Positions 23,226 to 35,294 of a stretch of 64,000 nt of DNA are shown piece by piece. This DNA is from Desmodus rotundus (taxonomy: Eukaryota > Chordata > Mammalia > Chiroptera > Phyllostomidae). Made by a program: the position numbers and the translations under genes. The stretch is from contig NC_071397.1 of the NCBI RefSeq assembly GCF_022682495.2, positions 18,672,739 through 18,736,738 on the forward strand. The letters run 5' to 3'. The notes below the pieces were generated by a model. The model worked only from the letters and a program-made list of their open reading frames with translations. It was not told the origin of the DNA and did no database searches. How positions within the stretch are numbered: the stretch's first letter is position 1; every line of letters starts with the position of its first letter.

Positions 23226-25639
23226 ATTTTCCTTAAGATACTTCATCTCCTCACCCCACCCCCCCTTCCCCAAATCTAGCCATGAAGTAGCATCACCACC
23301 TTTGTCAACGTCACCGCCTGGAACTACAGGCTTTTACCTGGTCAGACAACAGTGCCAGATACCTCAGGACGAATCACCAGTGAGGCCTGCAGGTGACTTT
23401 TACTAAGAACCCGAAGACTAAAGATGCAAAGTGACACACCTGGGGCGTGTGAGGCCTTGGCAGAGCCCTGGTTTCTCAAGAACCACATGGTGCTCTTCAC
23501 GTGCATCCCAGGCTCCTACCTTCTCTCAGCAACCACAGTTCCAAAGGCTGAGAGAACCACGATTCTTCTAATCCTCTGACAAAACTTACTGAAGCAGCCA
23601 CATTTACAGAAAAAATTCATCTCGAATTTTGGAGGCAAAACCTTCTTTTATCCTCATTAATAATCTCTGCTGGTGTTCTGTCTACATAATTAGAAATCTT
23701 TCTGTGTGAATAAACTAAGGTAATTTATTTTCTGTCATCTCAGAGATAAACTGCCTTGCTCTTGGTTCTAAAACTTTTCTGACAACTTTTGGAGTTAATG
23801 GGAATTGGATAACTGATAACAATGTTGTGGAATAGAAAGCATTTGAGGTGGATCGAATAGGAGAAAAAGCTTTATAAACTCAGAATTGCTTTTTAATATT
23901 TAGAGATTTTTTTTCCAGAGAACCAGAACATGGGTACTATTTGCCTATGTCAAATTGTTTTCAAATTGGATGAATTTGTATAATATGTTCATAAAGAATA
24001 TTCTGTTCAAAATGGCTAAATGCAAATTAATTGGACTTTTAATATGAAAAAATGAATGCCAGTGAGCAGGCATTTTAAGGCAAGCAGTTCTGAGAAATGC
24101 AGTATCAATCATATTTACTTAAGTTCTCCATGCGAGGGGAAAAAAGAGTAGCTCCTGTAAACCCCTCTCCCCACTATCCCCTCCCCACTCCCACATCATT
24201 CTTAAAATGCACTTAATTTGATCACAAACAGTTGACTTAAATTTCTTCCAGGAAACTGAGAATAATCCATGTCTTTTATATCTGCCCTTAAATTCATTTG
24301 TTGTCCTCTAGCTGAAATTTTTCATTGTAACACTTTTTAGTGAGGAGACATATACTTGGAAAAAGATGATTTTTAAAGCTCTTATAAAATAACATGTTGG
24401 TCCCTTAGAATTTATTGACCATGCTTGTGTTTTACAACCACAGAGAAAATAAGTTGCCATTCATTTGCCTCTTGTGCTGATGGAGGCACTAAGGAAAAAT
24501 GAGCTCCTTGTATTTCACAGCACTCAGTGGTCCCAGGCCCCCACCCCTCCCCCATGACATGGTATCCTAGATCAATTGCCTTAGAAGCAGAGCCTGAGAT
24601 AGGGGTTTAGACTTTTCTGACATATTGGGGGTGTGCTCTTCAAGAGACATCCTACAGAGGAGGGAGTCAATCCTAACTGGGAAGGGCAGAGGCTCCTAAT
24701 TCATAGGCAGTGGGGTCTGGGCATAAATTGCCAAGTTATCCTCCACTGATAGCCTTTCTCAGCAAGTCATTGGCTATGGGCCACGGTGTGGGGAGAGGGT
24801 CAGGCCACTCAGCTTTAGGACTTCATCTCTGCTGAGCACGTGGTCTGAGGAAGGAGGCAATGGTGGGCTCTGACATGTCGTGGAAACCCTGATGGCAGCA
24901 TTTATCTGCAAATTGAGTCTATGTACATCTACATGCATACATACGTGAAGACATACGTACACACATATAGACAGTTTACCTTGAAGCACAATTCCTTGTT
25001 TGATCTTTTAATGCTATTGCTTTAAAAAAAAGTCTTTTATATGTAGTTGTGTCACACGATTCATATGAAATTGCCCTTATTCAACAGTTCTTAAAAACAT
25101 CAGTTTTATCAGTTTCAAATTCTTCAACCTAACTGTTTCTTTCACTGCTTTAATTTATTTTGTTATCCTACTATACGTTCTGTGCAACGAAAGCCATACA
25201 TGCCCTCTGTCATTTACATAGTCAAGGCATCACTTATTTTGAAACTTCAGGGCATAATTTGCCTGCATTGCTTCTTCTTGTTTAATGTGGCTGTTGTTTT
25301 ATCTCTTTTACTAAAATATGAACATAAAATTTTTTCAGATTGCTAAATTTTTTGAAGCTTACCCTTGTGTGACTGATTGAAATACAACCCAGACTTTTTA
25401 CGTAACTCATAGAATAATAATACCCATTTGCCCACACGTAAGCCGTAGGTTCTATTTGTTCTGTGACTCAAACAGAAGTCTCTTCTGTGAACGAAAGATG
25501 TGACTGTGGGGTTGGACCCTTTCTCAGGCTGTGTGAAAATATTTAGTTAACTTCTACTGACCACTGAAACACGTTCTTAGCCCTTAAGACATTTAAATGA
25601 AGTATAAACCCCTCCTTGCTTTCAAAGTATTAGAGATTA
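23226..25639. other. Unassigned DNA
   Basis: No gene recognised. 24,570-24,770 (AGAAGCAGAGCCTGAGATAGGGG and on) has the look of an old interspersed repeat that I cannot name. 23,280-23,580 is GC-moderate and repeat-free. Confidence 0.4.
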
Positions 25640-26159
25640 ACTGTTGAAATTTTTTAAACTTTGAGATTGTATTATTAGGAATATATGTTTATTATGGTCC
25701 TATCTTCTTGTTCATAGATTTTTTTAAACCAATATATAATGTCTTTTTTTTGGTCCTTTACAATATTTTTCTTAAATTTCATTTTAAAGATACTAAGATT
25801 GCTATTTCAGGTTTATTTTGGTTCATATTAGACAGATAAATCTTTTCCTCCTTTTATTTTCAACTTCGTATACCTTCTTGTTTGTGTGTGTCTCTCGTTG
25901 ACCATATATTTTCTGATCTTACTTTTTTTAATCTTGAGAGACTTCTCTTAATGTATGAGATGATCTCATTACATGACCTTAATTTGCCCTATTATTTTAC
26001 ATTGCCCGTTATTATAGTTTCTTATCTCTTTTTTTCAGTTTTGTGTCCAATAGGTATGGTTTTAATTTGCTAGCTTAAAATTTATTCATTATATTTTGTT
26101 GTTATGATTTCCCTTCACTTAGGGTCCACATTCATGTTGATATACCCTTATCAATATCT
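25640..26159 (-). mobile_element. Old L1 remnant, part 1 (interrupted by an LTR)
   Basis: T-rich antisense L1-like text: AGATAAATCTTTTCCTCCTTTTATTTTCAACTTCGTATAC corresponds to a well-known L1 stretch read from the opposite strand. It stops at the LTR beginning near 26,160 and resumes after it near 26,827. Confidence 0.5.
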
Positions 26160-26826
26160 TTGTCTTCTCCCAGTGACATTACTGGGGGGACCTGGAGCTC
26201 GTTCTCAGTTCTTGTCTTGCTGCAAAAGACAAATTCAAGTGAGAGACAACACTTCAATAGAAATGAGGTGGCAAGTTTATTTATGAAACACATACGAGCG
26301 CAAAGCTGCAAGCAGGCACCCAGCCAGTCTACGTGCCCCATCTATAGAGGAGATAAATTTGTAAGTTTGTTAGTAAGTGTTAGTGAGCTTGTTCAATGCA
26401 CTTGAGCCAAGGCTCCAAGAGGGCACTCAGCTAATCTGAGTATGCCGACTATTGGGGTTCAGGGGTTATACACCTTAGTCAGCTTTTAGGTTCCCTCTCC
26501 TTCTCCCTCTTCTAAATCTTGGGAATAACGTACAGCTACAAACACTTTTTTTCTCAGCTAGTAAAGGCTCTTTGTCTACAGAGGCTCCCTTCCCCTGGAT
26601 TATCCCCTGCTTGTGATGGTTGCAAACCTGGCCATCTTATCCCACCAGGCTCAGGACTTCGAGTTCATTGGTGAGACCTGACTTCCTTTTGTTTCCAGCC
26701 ACCTGTTTTAAGTTCTTTGTTAGATTCGAACAGCAGGGGCCCTACTTTATTTTCCTGCTGGCCACTCATTTCTAGCTGCTACCTACAGTAACAGTGAGGC
26801 AAGCCCTTCGGCCCCTTCTGTTATCT
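26160..26826 (-). mobile_element. LTR of an endogenous retrovirus inserted in L1
   Basis: On the minus strand the core starts TGTTACTGTAGGTAGCAGC (26,793 downward) and ends CCCCAGTAATGTCA (26,174). Those are TG...CA ends with matching TTACTG/CAGTAA inverted termini. It carries AATAAA (plus-strand TTTATTTATG near 26,278) and a TATA-like GTATAACC upstream. Two boundary readings exist. CAGTGA occurs at both 26,171-26,176 and 26,792-26,797, and TATCT occurs at 26,155-26,159 and 26,822-26,826 where L1 sequence resumes. The second fits the L1 context better but leaves non-canonical ends, so the limits are uncertain. No internal gag-pol-env sequence adjoins it. Confidence 0.65.
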
Positions 26827-27080
26827 ACTATCACTTTGAATATGTTATGGTTGTAATTTTTTCTCTCCCATGGTCTTTCATGGAGTTAAAAAAATGGCAA
26901 GGATACTCTTCCTCAGAATATTGTATTACATGCTTTCCTACATGTTTTGCTGCATCCTACTGTATTTATTTTTCTTACTTGAGTCTTTGCATCAAGAAAG
27001 TTTTTAAGTTGGGCCTTTATTTCACCAGTATTCTGAGGCCTTTTATACCCGAGCATGTATTTTATGGCTTTCACATTTGA
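26827..27080 (-). mobile_element. Old L1 remnant, part 2
   Basis: CTTTGAATATGTTATGG followed by TTTTTTCTCTCCCATGGTCTTTCATGGAG continues antisense L1-like text after the LTR (compare CACTTTGAATATGTCAT...CTTCTGGCCTCCATGG). Decay makes the far end uncertain. Confidence 0.45.
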
Positions 27081-28570
27081 ATGACATTTTAACAGTTTAT
27101 CAAATTTTAGGTGATAAACAGTTTAGATAAATTTTGTAGTATTAAGGCATGTTTATCCTAATTTTCAAAAGAATGGAATGGCAGAAACCTGCTAACATAA
27201 CAAAACCAAACACAGAGTTTTTCTATGGGCTTCCTAGCAATCAGCAAATAACCTGTCTATTTTATAGTTTAAGTTTGAATAAAGAAGTACCATGGCTATT
27301 AGGATATGTTTCTAAAAGGAACCCAGCAAGAAGTAAAAATATACAGATTTTCCAGAGAGTAGACCTTAGATGATAACAAGGCTCAAGAAAGCAAGAGTGT
27401 GAGACTCTCTCAGTAATGGCTACAATCGGAGGCCAAGTTGCAGTGGCTGGCAGGATCGTTGGGGCAAGGATAGAGTGGGGACAGGACACTGAAAGTGTCC
27501 TCATAATTTAAAGATGTGTAACACACATAATTCAGAAGTGCCTAACTCATTCCTGAAACGCAGTTTAAAACGATGTATAGGGAGATGGGTGATGGAGGAA
27601 TAGCGTCCAATTCAAGGGGCACAGGGCCAGCAGACACCCTACCGGGGGCCGCCCTCCAGTCACCTGTAGACAACAGTCCTTAGCTCATATGCCTACTAAC
27701 CATTTATACATCCTCTCTGTCTCCTACACCCCCTCCCCCAAACTTTCTCAAAGATGCTGGAAGTATAGTGTTAGGAGAAAACAGAGTGATGTCTGGTAGG
27801 AGGCCTCTGGAGATGGGGGGCACAGATTAACCCCACCACAATCATGCTTGTTCTTCCTCTTAAGACACACCCTTCCAAGGTTATTTATGATACATCAGCT
27901 CACATCTCTTGACACATTCCTGGGTTCTGGGATAGGTTTCTTGCAACTTGGGGTAACTGCTTGAAAATTAGGAATAGTTTGGATGGAACTAAGCGGGCTA
28001 AGAATTGAAAAATATTTATGAGGTGGAGGGTCTTAAAACAGAGTTATTTATTTTCTATTGTATATCACACTGGCATAAAATAGCTAGTACCCCTTATAGT
28101 CTGTAGAAGAGAAAGAATGGGGAGGAAAAATTGCCATCAACATTGTCTTTTGTGAAGAAAGAGACATTTGGTTTGTGATTGTGCTAGAGTATGATACTGA
28201 AACAAATTGGAAATGATATTTTGTCTGTAGTACTCAGCAACTAATGTCTCCTTAAAGGATAGGAGGAAGAAAGAACAACAAATATACTTCCTTGTCAATT
28301 CCAATTTCAGTTTCTGAAATTTATTCTGCGGTCTAAAATGGTATTGGAATATAGATTCTGCTACATTTTCATTACAGCTGGGGAACTGTGCAGTGAAAAA
28401 AGTGAATGGTGTAGTTAATCCCCTTGGGGAAGTGGTTTTCTAGTTGAGAAAGAAGCAACTGCAGAGGAAAAAATGTGAGTACATATATAGGGATGTGGTT
28501 TGTTTTTTAAACAGGCTGAACGCAAAGTAGATGGGAAAAAATAATTCCATTACACTGTCCTTCATTTATT
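27081..28570. other. Unassigned DNA
   Basis: No gene or element recognised. Frames such as 27,149-27,373 have no domain signature. Confidence 0.5.
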
Positions 28571-28800
28571 TTTTAAAAAGATTTTATTTATTTATTCCTA
28601 GAGAAAGGGGAAGGGAGCGAGAAAGACAGGGAGAGAAACATCGACGTGTTAGAGATACATCAATCGGTTGCGTCCAGCACACACTGTGCCCGGAGACCAG
28701 GCCCACGACCCAGGCATGTGCTCTGATGGGGGAATCAAGTGGGCAGCCCTCTGCTTTTTCGGAACAACACCCAAGCAACCGAGCTACAGCAGTCAGGGCT
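28571..28800 (-). mobile_element. Ves-type SINE
   Basis: Antisense Ves: a poly(A) tail read as TTTTAAAAAGATTTTATTTATTTATT, the GGGAGCGAGAAAGACAGGGAGAGAAACATC tract, CAGGCCCACGACCCAGGCATGTG, and a head ending AGCTACAGCAGTCAGGGC. Possible target duplicates CTGTCCTTCA (28,556-28,565) and CTGTCCTTTA (28,809-28,818) flank it with one mismatch. The 105-residue frame across it is meaningless. Confidence 0.88.
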
Positions 28801-30259
28801 CCGTCACTCTGTCCTTTAGGCGGTGGTCTTTGGGGGAGAGAATTCTAACACGTCCCAAGCTCTGTGCCTCTGGAAGGCAGAAGAAAGGTCAAGAATAAAG
28901 TAGCATAATTTGAGAATTTTTAGCCATATCTCAAAAGACTTTTTACAAAGATCAGAGCAGAAAATTCTTGTTTTCTTACTGGTATTAGACTAGCATTAAT
29001 TAAGCTTACTGGGACTTTGACTGCAGTGTAATAATAGTGATGACCGACAGTTAACAGCAAGTTTTCTGTAGGTTTAAAAAATGATTAACAAGTACCAAAT
29101 TCCAACTGAGTATATGATAGTACTCAGGGAATATGCAAAGGAATGTTGTGAAATTTAATAGTGTTTATAAACTTTCCTGCAAGGAGCTGGTGGTACAGCT
29201 AAGAGCTGATAATAGGGATCCCAGGTAAGATTCTATGTAGAGTTCATTTTTCCTGTTGCTATAGACATTGCATCTACCTCTGCCATGGCTCATTGCAGGA
29301 GACTCCTAGAAGAAAGAACCTTTTCTCTAAACAGTGTTATTTATCGGTCAACTGATTTTTGCTGAAGCATCACGGATTCATGGAGTTATCTAAGTGGACT
29401 AGGAACTGGAACTCATCCAGTTAGGGCCCAGATTTTAAAAGCCAGGACACTGAGGCCCAGAGACAAAGTGACTTTCCCCCTGTCACCTAGGGAGTTAGTG
29501 GCACCAACAAAATCTTAAAATCACCAAAAATAGGTGCTGTACCTGTAACTTCTAAAAATAAATATTTCATCTATCGGTGGTCTGTAATGTTTAAAAATAT
29601 TTCAGGCTAATGCAGATGAAACCTGTACGACACATGGGTGGGAGTAGCGTATTTGTGATTGCCACTAAAAGCAGCTTTTCCCTCGTAGCCCATCTCATGA
29701 GCTGTTTTCATTAAGGAAAAACTCAGAGCACTGCCCACATTTTGCTCCAAGGCATAGAATCTTCAGTGATGAAGTCAATCAGCTAGTTTCTGGGGCAAGG
29801 ATGCTAAGATATGATGGGCCTTAGCCTCCAGCAGCTTACAACCATTCGGTTAGTGAGACAAACTCCTATTTAACAGCCTTCCTTGATTTAATAAGCGTTT
29901 CCAAGGCTTACTCCTTTGCTTCCTAAGTGGAGTTGATGCGTGCCAAATGCCTACACGATAGTCCTGCAGCCCCAGTTCCTGACATTCTGAGACTTGTTTT
30001 GCCCATTCACTCTGAATTTTCTCCCTGTCTTCCCCTCAGTCTGTCATTTCTGTTCAGCTGCGAATCCCACATGCATTCTCTGGTCCCCGGTGATGCTATC
30101 AGGAGATTTATCCTTTACGTTCCAGCCTCTCGGGAAACGATTCCTTCATCCTTCTAGATTGGGTCAGATGTATCTGTTATGAACATAGCACTTTGAACTT
30201 TTGCTTCAGGACACATTATTTTGTGTTTGTTTCTGGATATTTCTGATTTTTATAATTGC
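28801..30259. other. Mostly unassigned, with a MIR-like fragment
   Basis: At 29,380-29,515 CAGGACACTGAGGCCCAGAGACAAAGTGAC and GTCACCTAGGGAGTTAGTGGC look like antisense MIR. The rest shows no gene or repeat I can name. Confidence 0.5.
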
Positions 30260-30576
30260 TTGTATTTTGCCATGGATGATGTGCACCCATGTTTTTGGCC
30301 CAAACTTTCAGGAAAAAAATCTTGTTAATTTTTTTAATTCAATTGTTTATTTATTTATATTTAGAAACAAAATCGATTATTGTTTTTCAGGGTATTATTT
30401 TGCATACAGATATTATTACTGCTTTCTAGAGTCACACTTAACACATAAGCATAAATAAAAGAATTAAGACCATTTATATAGATATGGAATTAGTACTACC
30501 CATGTATAATGTGAATCCTTATTTTTCCCTCAAAATTTTGGGCAAAAAAGTGTACATTATACATGACTCACTATGG
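30260..30576 (-). mobile_element. Short TIR DNA transposon (MITE), family 1, copy b
   Basis: Read on the minus strand it follows copy a at 22,098. Shared blocks are GCCCAAAATTTTGAGGGAAA, AATAAGGAT, ACATGGGTAGTACT in the left arm, and TTTTTCCTGAAAGTTTGGGCC then AACATGGGTGCAC in the right arm. Ends are decayed CCATAGTGAG and TGTATTTTGCCATGG. TA follows at 30,577-30,578. The interior is AT-rich and non-coding. It abuts an L2 fragment to the right, which may be the target. Confidence 0.72.
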
Positions 30577-30592
30577 TAACACTTGTCTCTCC

Positions 30593-30682
30593 AAGGGCAG
30601 GGATAATGGGCGTTTGTTCACTGACATCTAGCAAAGTGCCTGGGACATGGCAGGCATTTAATAAAAGAAATTGTGCTAAATT
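30593..30682 (+). mobile_element. L2 LINE 3' end
   Basis: CCAAGGGCAGGGATAATGGG, TTTGTTCACTGACATCTAGC, AAAGTGCCTGGGACATGGCAGGCATTTAATAAA is the L2 3' end in sense orientation. Confidence 0.8.
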
Positions 30683-30817
30683 ATTTAAACAGGCAATTGC
30701 AATACCACATAACTAATTAGGACATATTTGATGTAGTGAATTTTAGTTGTGAACAAATAAATATTTTTAAAGCATCACCTGCATCTGTTCATACAAAAGT
30801 GTTGTTTATGGCCTCAC

Positions 30818-31243
30818 TGTTAGAAATGCTTGAGGAATAGAGGCAGGAGGAACCAGATGATATGATCCAAGTGCCTTTATTTGATGCTGTGCTTACAGGC
30901 GGGCTGAGTCTGGGCCGACTGCAGCCCTGGGGGAGGCGAGAATGGGGTTTTAAAAAGAAAAAGCGCTGGGTTTGTGGGGGAATACGGGGGGGGGGCTTAG
31001 TCTCTTGCTCTTCTGGGCAATTGCCTCAGGGTTCAGGATGTGAGCCAGGACAATGGTAGGTAAAGGGCCAGCCTGTTCCCAGGTACAGGAAGATCAGTCT
31101 GACCACCAGCCATTATGGCTGGCATCAGATGGCTATTGTGGGAAATGGGAGAGAGTTTCGATTAAGCTGTGGGCTACCAATTGAGTTGGGATACCTGAGT
31201 GATGGGCATTCCAGGGGGTTGGAGAACTGGCCTGACCCTTTCA
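30818..31243 (-). mobile_element. Solo LTR with 5-bp target duplication
   Basis: On the minus strand it starts TGAAAGGGTCAGGCCAG and ends AAGCATTTCTAACA. CTCAC flanks both sides exactly (30,813-30,817 and 31,244-31,248). AATAAA lies on the minus strand at 30,876-30,881, followed by GCACTTGG and a TGGTTCC stretch as U5. A TTTTAAAACCCC promoter-like box lies about 65 bp upstream of it (near 30,945). A G10 run sits at about 30,986-30,995. With 426 bp, TG...CA ends and an exact duplication, this is a well-bounded solo LTR of an unnamed family. Confidence 0.82.
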
Positions 31244-31262
31244 CTCACTACTCACTGCCTAT

Positions 31263-31400
31263 GGTAGCAGTAGCGTCAGTTGAGAGTCCCTGAGAAATGC
31301 AGATACTCAGACCACTCTCCAGACTTGGTGTGTCAGAATCTGAAATTTGTAAGACTCCCTGGGTACTTCCTCCCGGGCACTGGTGTATGCTGCAAATCAG
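31263..31400 (-). mobile_element. MER20-like hAT-Charlie element
   Basis: GTCCCTGAGAAATGCAGATACTCAGACCACTCTCCAGACTTGGTGTGTCAGAATCTG follows antisense MER20 (GAAATGCAAATTCTCGGGCCCCACCCCAGACCTACTGAATCAGAA). Its start is adjacent to the LTR at 30,818-31,243, which may have inserted at its edge. Confidence 0.6.
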
Positions 31401-33118
31401 GGACTCAAAACCCCAGTGTTCTGGTAGGCTGGACTCCCTACATGACGAAGTAAGCCGGCTATTTATGTGTGCACATGATAATAGGTTTGCTCTGACCCTT
31501 GGCCTCCTCTCAGCAGGCAGGTGGGGCTGTGTTGACACGGAGATTATTAGCTTCATGGAACGGGGCAGGCTGGCACACAGAGCAAGATGGCAGTGAGACC
31601 TTCGAGCAGTTCAAGAGAAGCACAGACTTGCAGATACCATCTGTGAACTCAAACACTGACGACAAAGGCCTGTGTAAAGCAGAAGGACTGTGAGGGTCAA
31701 AGAGGGCACACATGTGTGACAGACAGTTCTGGTTCAGAGGTCTGTAGTTTACAGAGTTTTGTATGAACGAGGAGGCTTTTAGGAATGCAGGAAACACTTC
31801 CCGACTCTGCACTGATACAGACAGACTTTAATTCTGCAAGTGAGAAAACGCTCTGTTTCCTCCAGTCATTCCATTCTTTCTTTTTCTTTAATTTATTCAT
31901 TCGGTACTCAGAAAACTCTGTGCTGAGGGGACCCTGTGCAGGTGCAGAAGACTAAAGATGAATAACTTGTAATCTACATGATTTCCCATGGCTGACATCT
32001 CATAGCAATTACCTTATATATCATGAAACGCGATATTTTATGTAGGAATTGCTACAGTAATTTGTCATGTCTCTTTTGAGAGATATCCTTAAGAAGGTTT
32101 CACTCTAGCTTGAGTAGTTCACAAATCTAGGTGGGGAGGCAGAAGTAGAAGGTACAGCTTATGTAGACAAATAGAGTAAAGGAGTTTGAACAAAAGGTTG
32201 TGGTTCAGCAAACAAAACAATCCCAAATAGTGTGTGTAGCACCCTTGACGATTTAAAAATGTTAACGTTTCTTGCATCACTTCCCCAGCTTCATCATTTC
32301 TGGCAGACAAGAAAACCTACTTCATCTTCATGCAGTAAGAAGGGAGAGCTATTTCACAAAGGCTAGAGCTTTGAATTCTGTGTCTCAGGTAGATCAGAGA
32401 CTTTATTAAGTGATTTAGCCACATTTTGCCTACCTCCTTTTCTTCTAGTTGTAGGGTTTTCATTTCTCTAGTTGGTTTGAGGGAATTTTATCTTTGTCAG
32501 ACAAGCTCCTGTTACATCTGGAGAAGCAGTGACATTTACAGGAGAGCCTCACACTGGTGACAAACGTTTCAAAAAGCTTTATATTCATTTAGTTCGTGGC
32601 AGCTGTGATCAAGTGGAATAAAAATCAACTGAACGTTTTATTCAAATACCACTTGATGATCCCACAATGGTGAGTGAGCAAAGGTCTAATTAGTCCCTTA
32701 CACAGTTATCTGGGACTGAAGTCTCCACCCAGGATCATAGTATCTTTTGTCTTATTTCATCTGAGCTTTCTCTTTCATACACCCTTCGATGTTGAATAAT
32801 GACTTGATGAAAAAATTAGTAACTTTTTATTTATTTTTTTGAGACCAGACACTCATTTGTTCTCCAGAACACCAAATAAACAGGGTTAGAAGATTCTCTT
32901 TGTCCTTCAGTATTCGCCCACTCTGTGTGTATATTCTCTTCATGTAGATAGCCAGCCTTTCACATATATACAATTTATTTTAATGTTTTTGGTTTATCAT
33001 TTCCATTCTGACTGTGAGAGCATTTTCACATCATTTTTAGTTTTTCTCCCAACTTAACATATTTAGTCCTCTTACGTTACAAAATCTCTACATTCAGCAG
33101 AGATATCAACATTCAACA
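31401..33118. other. Unassigned DNA
   Basis: No gene recognised. Overlapping frames at 31,297-31,596 and 31,510-31,812 run on opposite strands without domains. 32,510-32,700 is repeat-free and motif-rich (TAATTAG, ATTCAAATACCAC) and is a weak candidate for a conserved element. Confidence 0.45.
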
Positions 33119-33215
33119 TTATTTCTTTTTTGTGTTGTTCAGTTACAGTTGTCCCACTTTTTCCCTGTTACTTTTCTCTGCCCCACCCACCACTCTGCTC
33201 CCACAGTCTTATTTC
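33119..33215 (-). mobile_element. 3' end fragment of a bat L1/HAL1-type element
   Basis: GTGTTGTTCAGTTACAGTTGTCCCACTTTTTCCC parallels GATTATGCTGTTACAGTTGTCCCATTTTTTTC at the 3' end of the element at 46,984. It is therefore a short, 5'-truncated relative in the same orientation. Confidence 0.65.
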
Positions 33216-33439
33216 TTTCCAGCGTTCCCCAATTTTTCTTTCCTAATCAACAAAAACCAACGTGTCTAACCTCACTAATCCTAAACAGTAGGGAGGCCTT
33301 CCGTCACCCAGAAAAACTTGAGTCTATGCTCTTCTCTAAGGCAATGCTTTAATTTAAACCTTTTTCTTCATTCTCTCTCTCTGATGAATTAAACATCTTC
33401 CAATTTTCTCCCCATCCGTATTTTGTACTTTAGCTGTGT

Positions 33440-33745
33440 TGACTTTTTTTTTTTTTGAAATGAAGATCTAATCACACATGCCCCTTTGTCGCTTAGAATA
33501 GTTCAAAGGCTTCTCACCGCCTAGAGAATGAAGCTCAGCCTCTTTCTCTGACATACAGGCTCCATTGTACTGTGTCTCCTGCATGACCTTTCATAGCTAT
33601 GCAGCCACCCCTCACGTGCTTTTTATCTCTGAAAGGGACGCTCTTGCCTTTAGCGCGTGGCTTTTCCTTTTGCACAATGGTACACACATCACTCCCTTCC
33701 CCTGTCTCCCCTTTCCCCATCTCCTGAGTCTCCTTCCCGGGGACA
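33440..33745 (+). mobile_element. L2 LINE fragment
   Basis: GTTCAAAGGCTTCTCACCGCCTAGAGAATGAAGCTCAGCCTC, then GACATACAGGCTCCA, and the CACGTGCTTTT stretch follow L2 ORF2 3' coding sequence in sense. Frames are broken. Confidence 0.6.
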
Positions 33746-33769
33746 TACTGCCACTTCCCACTCACTTTG

Positions 33770-33965
33770 AAAGCACAGTCTCTGGACACTGTAAACTTAG
33801 ATTCTAATCGTGGATGTGCCACTTCCTACTTCTGAGCTTTCGTAAGTTATTCTCCTTTCAGTTTTAGTTTCCTCATCTGTGACACAGGGTGAAATCAGTG
33901 CTCCTCTCACTACGTTGTTTTGAATTTATCCTGTGAGAACTTATTAAATGATTATGACTAAATCC
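33770..33965 (+). mobile_element. MIR SINE
   Basis: MIR core order is visible: TGTGCCACTTCCTACTTCTGAGC, AAGTTATTCTCC, GTTTTAGTTTCCTCATCTGTGACACAGG, TTTATCCTGTGAGAACTTATTAAATGA. Confidence 0.8.
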
Positions 33966-35080
33966 ATCAATAATATCACATGTTATTTAGTGTTTTTGGT
34001 CAGCTAGAAGATAATAAAAAGATCATAAATAGAAAAAAAAAGCATTACAAAGCCAAATATAAATGATTTGGGGATTATCAATTAATTAGAATCAGTCATT
34101 TTTGTTCCCTTTTGTTGATTAGGATGATTAACACATAGTTTTTGAAATTTAAGATTAAAATGAAATAAATTTAAAAGAATAAATACCTGTAGTGAAAAGA
34201 AAGAACGGAATGTAAAAGTAGCTATGACATAATTACTCAATTGCTTTTCTAATCTCAGTAAGTATTTTATTGGGAGTGTTCCAATGTTTTCCAATTTCAG
34301 AGTATTTATCCTATCCTGTCTTAGGAGACTAGGAGAATGAAAATTTGACATTGTGCTCCGATGAGTCATATAATTACCATACCACTTAGCCTAGGTATGC
34401 TGAAAATTCGGCTCTCTCCTGGACCAATTACCCGGGTCCGAGGTTTGCAGTAGCTCATAGGGTCTGATCTTAAGCCAGGCAGCAGGGGATCCTGAAGAAC
34501 AGGAGAGAATAGGTGCTTTCAGCTGATTTCTGGAATGTTATTTAGATCTCTAGTTGGCTCAGGAGTCAGATTATACTTCTATTTAAAGCAGTGTGGTCTC
34601 AGGTAGTGAGAAGGAGTCCTGATGTCATACCCAGAGGATTTCATAGTTGGGGACAGAGTGTGATGGCCGCACTTAGTGAAGTTACAGGTTTACAGAAGAG
34701 CAGGCTCCATTCCTGAAAATATGCCAGAACAGAGGGGAGTCTGAGGAACGGTGAGGGCTGTTTCCTTGGTCTCCTTGATAGTCAGTGTTGACACTCTCCT
34801 GCGCGATTGTTTCCTGATTTTCCAGGGTAATAGAAGAAACGGGGAATGTTTTTGGCAAAATGGGTATGCTGGTCACCTTAAAGTTGGAATGAGGAGATGT
34901 GGTAAAAAGAAAAAAGAATTAATAGATTTATTACAAATGATCCCTCTTTTTGCCTCTCGTTGTGCGTGCGTGTCCCTCACTCGGTCTCTTCCTCTTGTGT
35001 GTCTAGGACCTTCTACATTAACAGGGTTAAGTGCATGTATAGTGCTCGGAAGACCCATGGAATAATAAAAACTCTATATA
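33966..35080. other. Unassigned AT-rich DNA
   Basis: Nothing recognised. The 95-residue minus frame at 34,082-34,369 has no domain. A short GC-rich patch near 34,420-34,440 contains TACCCGGGTCCG. Confidence 0.5.
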
Positions 35081-35294
35081 CCGTATTTTCGGACCATAAG
35101 ACGCACCTAGGTTTTAGAGGAAGAAAATAGAAAAAACAATTTTGAAGCAAAAAATGCGGTAAAATATTTAGTAACATACATCACATAGTATTTCACCAAT
35201 GTAAATGTAAACTACATGCGAACTATAAGATGCACCCCACTTTTCCTCCCAAATTTGGGGGGGGAAAGTGCACCTTATACTCTGAAAAACATGG
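35081..35294 (+). mobile_element. Short TIR DNA transposon (MITE), family 2
   Basis: The left end is CCGTATTTTCGGACCATAAG and continues ACGCACC. The right end read inward is CCATGTTTTTCAGAGTATAA, continuing GGTGCAC. TA lies on both sides (35,079-35,080 and 35,295-35,296), consistent with a TA target. Its outermost bases match family 1 but the inner arm differs (TAAGACGCAC in place of TAATGTGCAC). It contains an internal repetition of the arm, ACTATAAGATGCACCCCAC. There is no coding sequence. Class assignment (Tc1/mariner-like) rests only on the TA target. Confidence 0.8.

Noticed and set aside
28531..28848. 105-residue frame with arginine-rich start
   Set aside because: Translation of an antisense Ves SINE.
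30986..30995. G-quadruplex
   Set aside because: Only one G run; there are not four G tracts close enough together.
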